Of a stretch of 64,000 bases of DNA, positions 60,383-64,000 are shown piece by piece; the stretch's first letter is position 1, and each line of letters begins with the position of its first letter. The stretch is taken from assembly GCF_000466425.1 (NCBI RefSeq), contig NZ_KE992155.1, positions 1 to 64,000 of the forward strand, read 5' to 3'. Origin of the DNA: Capnocytophaga sp. oral taxon 863 str. F0517. GTDB lineage: Bacteria; Bacteroidota; Bacteroidia; Flavobacteriales; Flavobacteriaceae. The notes under the pieces are model-generated. The model made no database searches. It was not told the origin of the DNA and saw only the letters and a program-made list of their open reading frames with translations. Position numbers and translations under genes: made by a program.

Positions 60383-63300
60383 TTATGTTAAATCATATGT
60401 TTTTTGTCTTATAATATTACCATCTCTGATTAATTTAATCGTTATTCCACTTGCTGATATTTCTAATTCTTTTATAGTTTGAGTATACACTCTATTTCCT
60501 ATTTTTTCCGAATATACTGAAAAAAACTTTAAACCATCATGTGTTAAATTGAACGAACTACCATTATGTATATCTGTCAAAAAAGAACCTATACTGTCTG
60601 AATTTACACTAATATTTCCTATCTTCCCACTTGTGGCATTAACCTCTCCTGATATATTCGCCTTAGTAGCATATACGGTTCCGTCTTGTAGCACTCTAAA
60701 AGGGGCGGCATACCTACCAGCAAACTCACTACCCGACCATAATCGAACTTCGTTAGTAGCATTTCCTACCCCAGTGATACCCGCTTGTGTGCCTGTGGTG
60801 TTACCTACAATCATCGTACCAGTGGCTACCACATTGCCTGCTATCTGTGTATCGTCAAGGAAGGCAGTTTTTTGGTCAAGTTTGCCAATACGCTCATCAG
60901 TTTTAGCCTTGTTCTGATTTTCTAAGTCTTCTATTCGTTTAGCGTTTCTTCTGATAACCTCTAAATCGGAATTGATATTAGCGATTTGGTTTTCCACATC
61001 TTCAGGAGCGGGCGACCAATCGGTGGCTTTGTTGCCACGTTCGAGTTTTACAAGTTCAATAGATGATGTAGGAACGGGTATAATGCCTGCAACTTCGTGA
61101 TAAATAGTAATACCTCTCCATTCTTTATTAGGTACTATTAAATTAGTAGTCTTTCCATTTTGTAAATCTACTTTTATATATTGTCTTGGTATACCTCCTA
61201 ATTCGTCTGAAAAATAAATATGTGTAACTCCTTTTATATTAGCAAGGCAGGAAAATATATATTGTACATTAGCCTTAGTTGGCTCAGCAAGTAAATAAAA
61301 CGTACCTATATAACCATTCATAGTCCGTTTGTCCTTTGAATTTAATACAAGGTTACGACCACCAATATTTAACTCATTCACTTTTTGTTGTGCAAAATTT
61401 TTAGCTTCTTGTAGTTTCTGTTGGAGTTGTTGTATTTGCCTTTGCTCTGCCACTGTGATTTTGCCGTCGGCATTCGCAATAGCTTGTGCTTTGGTAAGTT
61501 CTGCTTGTGCTCGTGCGTATGCTTCGGTAGCGGTTTTAGCAGTTTGTAACATACCATTAAAAACACTATTCATTCCTTGTGGCGTGCCATTGATGATTTT
61601 AGTAGCTATTTCAGCGTAAGGAGCTGTACTGTCAGCAGCAGTATAGACTTCTATACCATTACCCTTGCCAATATTTGGAATACCTAAAAAGGCGTATGGC
61701 ATTCTTGAAACGTATTTTGAGTTGTCATCATTAGCCCCACAACGAATGAGAGCGTTTTCTAAGTTTAGATTTTTTAAATTTGGTTCAGCAAAAGCACTAT
61801 CTCTTGAGACTAATGTAACTAATACATCATTATTGAGTTCGTTCAATTTGTTAGCCAAACTATTGTTATAATCTCCATCTCCATAAATAGCCCCATAAGT
61901 ATCATAACTTTGCTGGAATATTACTTGCAAATCTGAACGTCGAATAACAGCGAGATATAGTCCTCTATAATTGTCAGGAACTATATTTTGTCCATTAATC
62001 TGAATAATAGGTGCAGCGTGTCTGTTTAATCCTGTACCTCTTAGGTATATCTCTCCTTTTGCATTATTTTCATTAGAGTACTGTTTTAACCTACTCTCCA
62101 ATGACTGCAAATCAGGATTAACGAGCTGTTTAAACTCTAACTTGTTTTCATCAGTGATACGTAGGTTGGCTTTGATGATGATTTCTTTGTCTAATAGCTG
62201 GATAAACTGTTCTCCATTTCCTGAGCTGATTTTATTGGTTACCATTTGCCCGCCTGTAATCTCAGTAAAGCCATTGAATTGGGCTATTCCTCGCTCTCCA
62301 TCGTACTCTGAATTGACTGTGGCATATAGAAAGTGATAAAAGCCCGCTTCTTGCTCCATGTCTATCTTGGTTTCGGATAGGACAAACTCGGCTGTCTCTA
62401 TGGCCTTATTGGCCTTGATGTAGAGGTAATAGGTTTTAGACTTATCGTCCAACCTGCCAGATACAAAGGAGGAAACATACCAATACTTATAATCAGCTGC
62501 GGAATGGCTTGGCTTGATGTCAGTAGTGCCAAGGGTGTAATGCTTAATCCACCCGCTACCTACATTGATTTGCTTGTTGTTCCTATCAAAGTACAAGGTA
62601 TGAGGTACGGTGATAGGGTTGGTCTTATTGGCCACAAAGGCAAATTGTCCTGCCTTATTACCCACCAAGGCCATCATTGTTTGTACAGTGGCAGGAATGA
62701 TACTCTTGGTGTATTCAGGAAAGGCTTCTTCTACCTGCTTGATGGTCTCTAAGGCATTGCGCCAACTTCTTTTAGTCTCGGATATAGCTTTCTTGTTCAT
62801 CTCTCCAAAATATACCTCTTGGTTTTGGAGTTTGCGTATTTCAGAGGAAAAGGATTGCCCTTGTACCTTGTTGGATAGCTCTATCTGAGGACTGTAAGGA
62901 TTATTAACGTACTCTTTAAGTCCTACAATACGAATAGCCACGGGGGTACGTTGAAACTCGTTATCTGAAAAGTGGATATAAGCCCCCATTTTTAGACGAC
63001 CTCCTACATTTGCCCAATTCTTTTTTGCCCATATTCCGTCCAAATCACCAGTGAAAGTGAATAGGTCTGCTCGGTTTTCATACAGATACTTGCACGCTTC
63101 CTTCATCATTTCCCAGCTGGCTCCTGACTTTGTCGCATTATCACAGATGTAAGCTGAAGGTAAGTGCATGTTATACACAGAATATTGGTCTCCTACGGCA
63201 GGTTTAAATATATCATTAGGCATGGTGGCGCCATCCTCTTCCTTAGGGACTATCTCAAAGCGGCGTGCGCTGTGATTGTATCCGCTGCTATGCTCGTAAC

Positions 63301-64000
63301 GACTAATCTCAAACTCACGCCCTGATAACATACCACTTTCAAAGTATATCACCATCTTTTCCCCTTTGATTTGGAGTTCTGCAAAATTGAGGGCTTCAGG
63401 AATGGAGGTGTCGGCAAAGTCGTAGAAATGTTTGGCTTTATCGACTTCAAAGACAGCTGACACCGTACCTTTGCGACTTGGGTATATATGGGAAAGGTCA
63501 AGGCTTTGCTCATTGATAAAGCCGTTGTTCTGTGTGTTCTTGATAGCTATTGATAGTCCTTTGTCGTCTGAAACAAAGGTTACCCCTTCATATACGTATT
63601 CTTGTGATTTGGGTAGTAATAATTCTTTGTTGCCGTACTTAGAGCGATCAATATTGCGTTCCCCTCCTTGTACATAGAGGCGTGTAATACGGCTTTGCTC
63701 GGTAGTACGACTTACCCCTGTCTTAAAGCCTTTGCCCTTGCCATATTGGAGCGGCAGGGGATTGTCTTTGAAATATTCTACCTTACGGAGGTGTATCGTT
63801 TTACCTATAACCTCGTATTCTGTCTCAAAAGCCTTAGCGATCATGTCCAAGGCTTCTAAGCAGTTGTTATGGTTATAGCTGATGAGTTTTTCATTAGCTT
63901 CAATCGTGGTGCCTACCTGCCAGCCGCTGTCTGTCATATTGAGACAATCTACCAATATCTGAATATGGTAGCGAGGGGAAGCTGTAAAAGGAAACTTGAG
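60383..64000 (-). CDS. Phage tail-tip / receptor-binding protein, partial at the window edge
   Basis: The reading frame is open from the right edge (64000) to 60383, at least 1205 residues, so the true start is outside. A TTG at 63955 is an arbitrary start. Residues near the beginning (ILVDCLNMTDSGWQVGTTIE) look like the prophage tail endopeptidase / baseplate hub region. The middle has beta-rich modules and the segment AIANADGKITVAEQRQIQQL with a coiled coil. Then comes a carbohydrate-binding-like module starting NIGGRNLVLNSKDKRT, a helical stalk (ENQIANINSDLEVIRRNAKR) and a C-terminal fibre part (GNVVATGTMIVGNTTGTQAG). It should contact the host surface. Confidence 0.8.
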   Translation of the reverse strand, partial: LKFPFTASPRYHIQILVDCLNMTDSGWQVGTTIEANEKLISYNHNNCLEALDMIAKAFETEYEVIGKTIHLRKVEYFKDNPLPLQYGKGKGFKTGVSRTTEQSRITRLYVQGGERNIDRSKYGNKELLLPKSQEYVYEGVTFVSDDKGLSIAIKNTQNNGFINEQSLDLSHIYPSRKGTVSAVFEVDKAKHFYDFADTSIPEALNFAELQIKGEKMVIYFESGMLSGREFEISRYEHSSGYNHSARRFEIVPKEEDGATMPNDIFKPAVGDQYSVYNMHLPSAYICDNATKSGASWEMMKEACKYLYENRADLFTFTGDLDGIWAKKNWANVGGRLKMGAYIHFSDNEFQRTPVAIRIVGLKEYVNNPYSPQIELSNKVQGQSFSSEIRKLQNQEVYFGEMNKKAISETKRSWRNALETIKQVEEAFPEYTKSIIPATVQTMMALVGNKAGQFAFVANKTNPITVPHTLYFDRNNKQINVGSGWIKHYTLGTTDIKPSHSAADYKYWYVSSFVSGRLDDKSKTYYLYIKANKAIETAEFVLSETKIDMEQEAGFYHFLYATVNSEYDGERGIAQFNGFTEITGGQMVTNKISSGNGEQFIQLLDKEIIIKANLRITDENKLEFKQLVNPDLQSLESRLKQYSNENNAKGEIYLRGTGLNRHAAPIIQINGQNIVPDNYRGLYLAVIRRSDLQVIFQQSYDTYGAIYGDGDYNNSLANKLNELNNDVLVTLVSRDSAFAEPNLKNLNLENALIRCGANDDNSKYVSRMPYAFLGIPNIGKGNGIEVYTAADSTAPYAEIATKIINGTPQGMNSVFNGMLQTAKTATEAYARAQAELTKAQAIANADGKITVAEQRQIQQLQQKLQEAKNFAQQKVNELNIGGRNLVLNSKDKRTMNGYIGTFYLLAEPTKANVQYIFSCLANIKGVTHIYFSDELGGIPRQYIKVDLQNGKTTNLIVPNKEWRGITIYHEVAGIIPVPTSSIELVKLERGNKATDWSPAPEDVENQIANINSDLEVIRRNAKRIEDLENQNKAKTDERIGKLDQKTAFLDDTQIAGNVVATGTMIVGNTTGTQAGITGVGNATNEVRLWSGSEFAGRYAAPFRVLQDGTVYATKANISGEVNATSGKIGNISVNSDSIGSFLTDIHNGSSFNLTHDGLKFFSVYSEKIGNRVYTQTIKELEISASGITIKLIRDGNIIRQKTYDLT

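Larger units (their letters stand above)
41630..64000. mobile_element. Prophage, left part (siphovirus-like), integrated next to tRNA-Arg
   Basis: A tyrosine integrase lies 80 bases after the tRNA, followed by cargo genes and a minus-strand block of portal, head, tail, lysis and tape-measure genes. The long tape measure, separate tail tube and absence of a sheath gene point to a long flexible tail. The element continues past the right edge, so terminase, replication genes and attR are not seen. The left boundary at or within the tRNA 3' end is inferred. Confidence 0.9.

Overview
The window reads as a chromosome segment of a member of the Flavobacteriia, most likely Capnocytophaga or a close relative. 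The reasons are the low G+C, SusC-like TonB receptors with an N-terminal carboxypeptidase-regulatory domain, DUF4374 lipoproteins, and above all the promoter style: nearly every transcription start region carries the Bacteroidetes -7 box TAnnTTTG, often with a TTG or TTTG element about 19-20 bases upstream. The genus is an inference. No 16S rRNA gene is present to settle it.

Positions 1-22900 are mostly chromosomal. There is a damaged or cut-off gene at the left edge, mnmE, a YfcC-type transporter, a two-domain lipocalin-like lipoprotein, and then two tandem copies (5685-10451 and 10497-15276) of an iron/siderophore-type module. Each module has a DUF4374 lipoprotein and a TonB-dependent receptor on the minus strand and a divergent AraC/PchR-like regulator on the plus strand. 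Between the divergent genes lie face-to-face TAnnTTTG promoters with identical geometry and direct repeats of TTTTAATCTCAATAGC with a period of 20-21 bases, two copies in one module and three in the other. After two small unknown genes and a frameshifted mini-lipoprotein come accA, a YigZ-family gene, aroC, uvrB (overlapping aroC tail to tail), a metallophosphoesterase and an unknown gene.

Positions 22902-37931 hold a 15-gene minus-strand surface polysaccharide operon. It has UDP-glucose dehydrogenase, two NAD-sugar epimerases, a SpsF-like cytidylyltransferase, a NeuB-type synthase, a KdsC-like HAD phosphatase, a DUF4910 protein, a sialyl/Kdo-transferase-like GT-B protein, a Wzx flippase, an acetyltransferase, a Wzy-like polymerase and several glycosyltransferases. 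NeuB, a HAD phosphatase and a cytidylyltransferase without visible amino-sugar enzymes suggest an activated 3-deoxy-nonulosonate, possibly Kdn-like. pfkA, an MsbA-type ABC exporter and a YqeY-like gene follow.

From a tRNA-Arg(TCG) gene at 41556-41629 to the right edge lies the left part of a tailed-phage prophage (siphovirus-like). The integrase sits next to the tRNA, followed by a cargo nuclease (HsdR N-terminal type) and a small lipoprotein. The rest is a long minus-strand late operon: tail-tip protein, portal, minor head protein, scaffold, head fibre, capsid, connectors, tail tube, tail assembly chaperone with a T7 slippery site, holin, endolysin, a one-piece spanin and the tape measure. 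Terminase and attR are outside the window.

Inside the head genes there is a plus-strand island (55519-56672). It has a promoter overlapping a perfect 18-bp palindrome, three small genes, and then a separately promoted and terminated non-coding stretch of about 195 bases carrying two identical copies of TGGGCAACGCCCGCCAGAG. It lies next to a minor head protein whose C-terminal part looks like a CdiA-type PD-(D/E)xK nuclease. This island is the best candidate for something undescribed.
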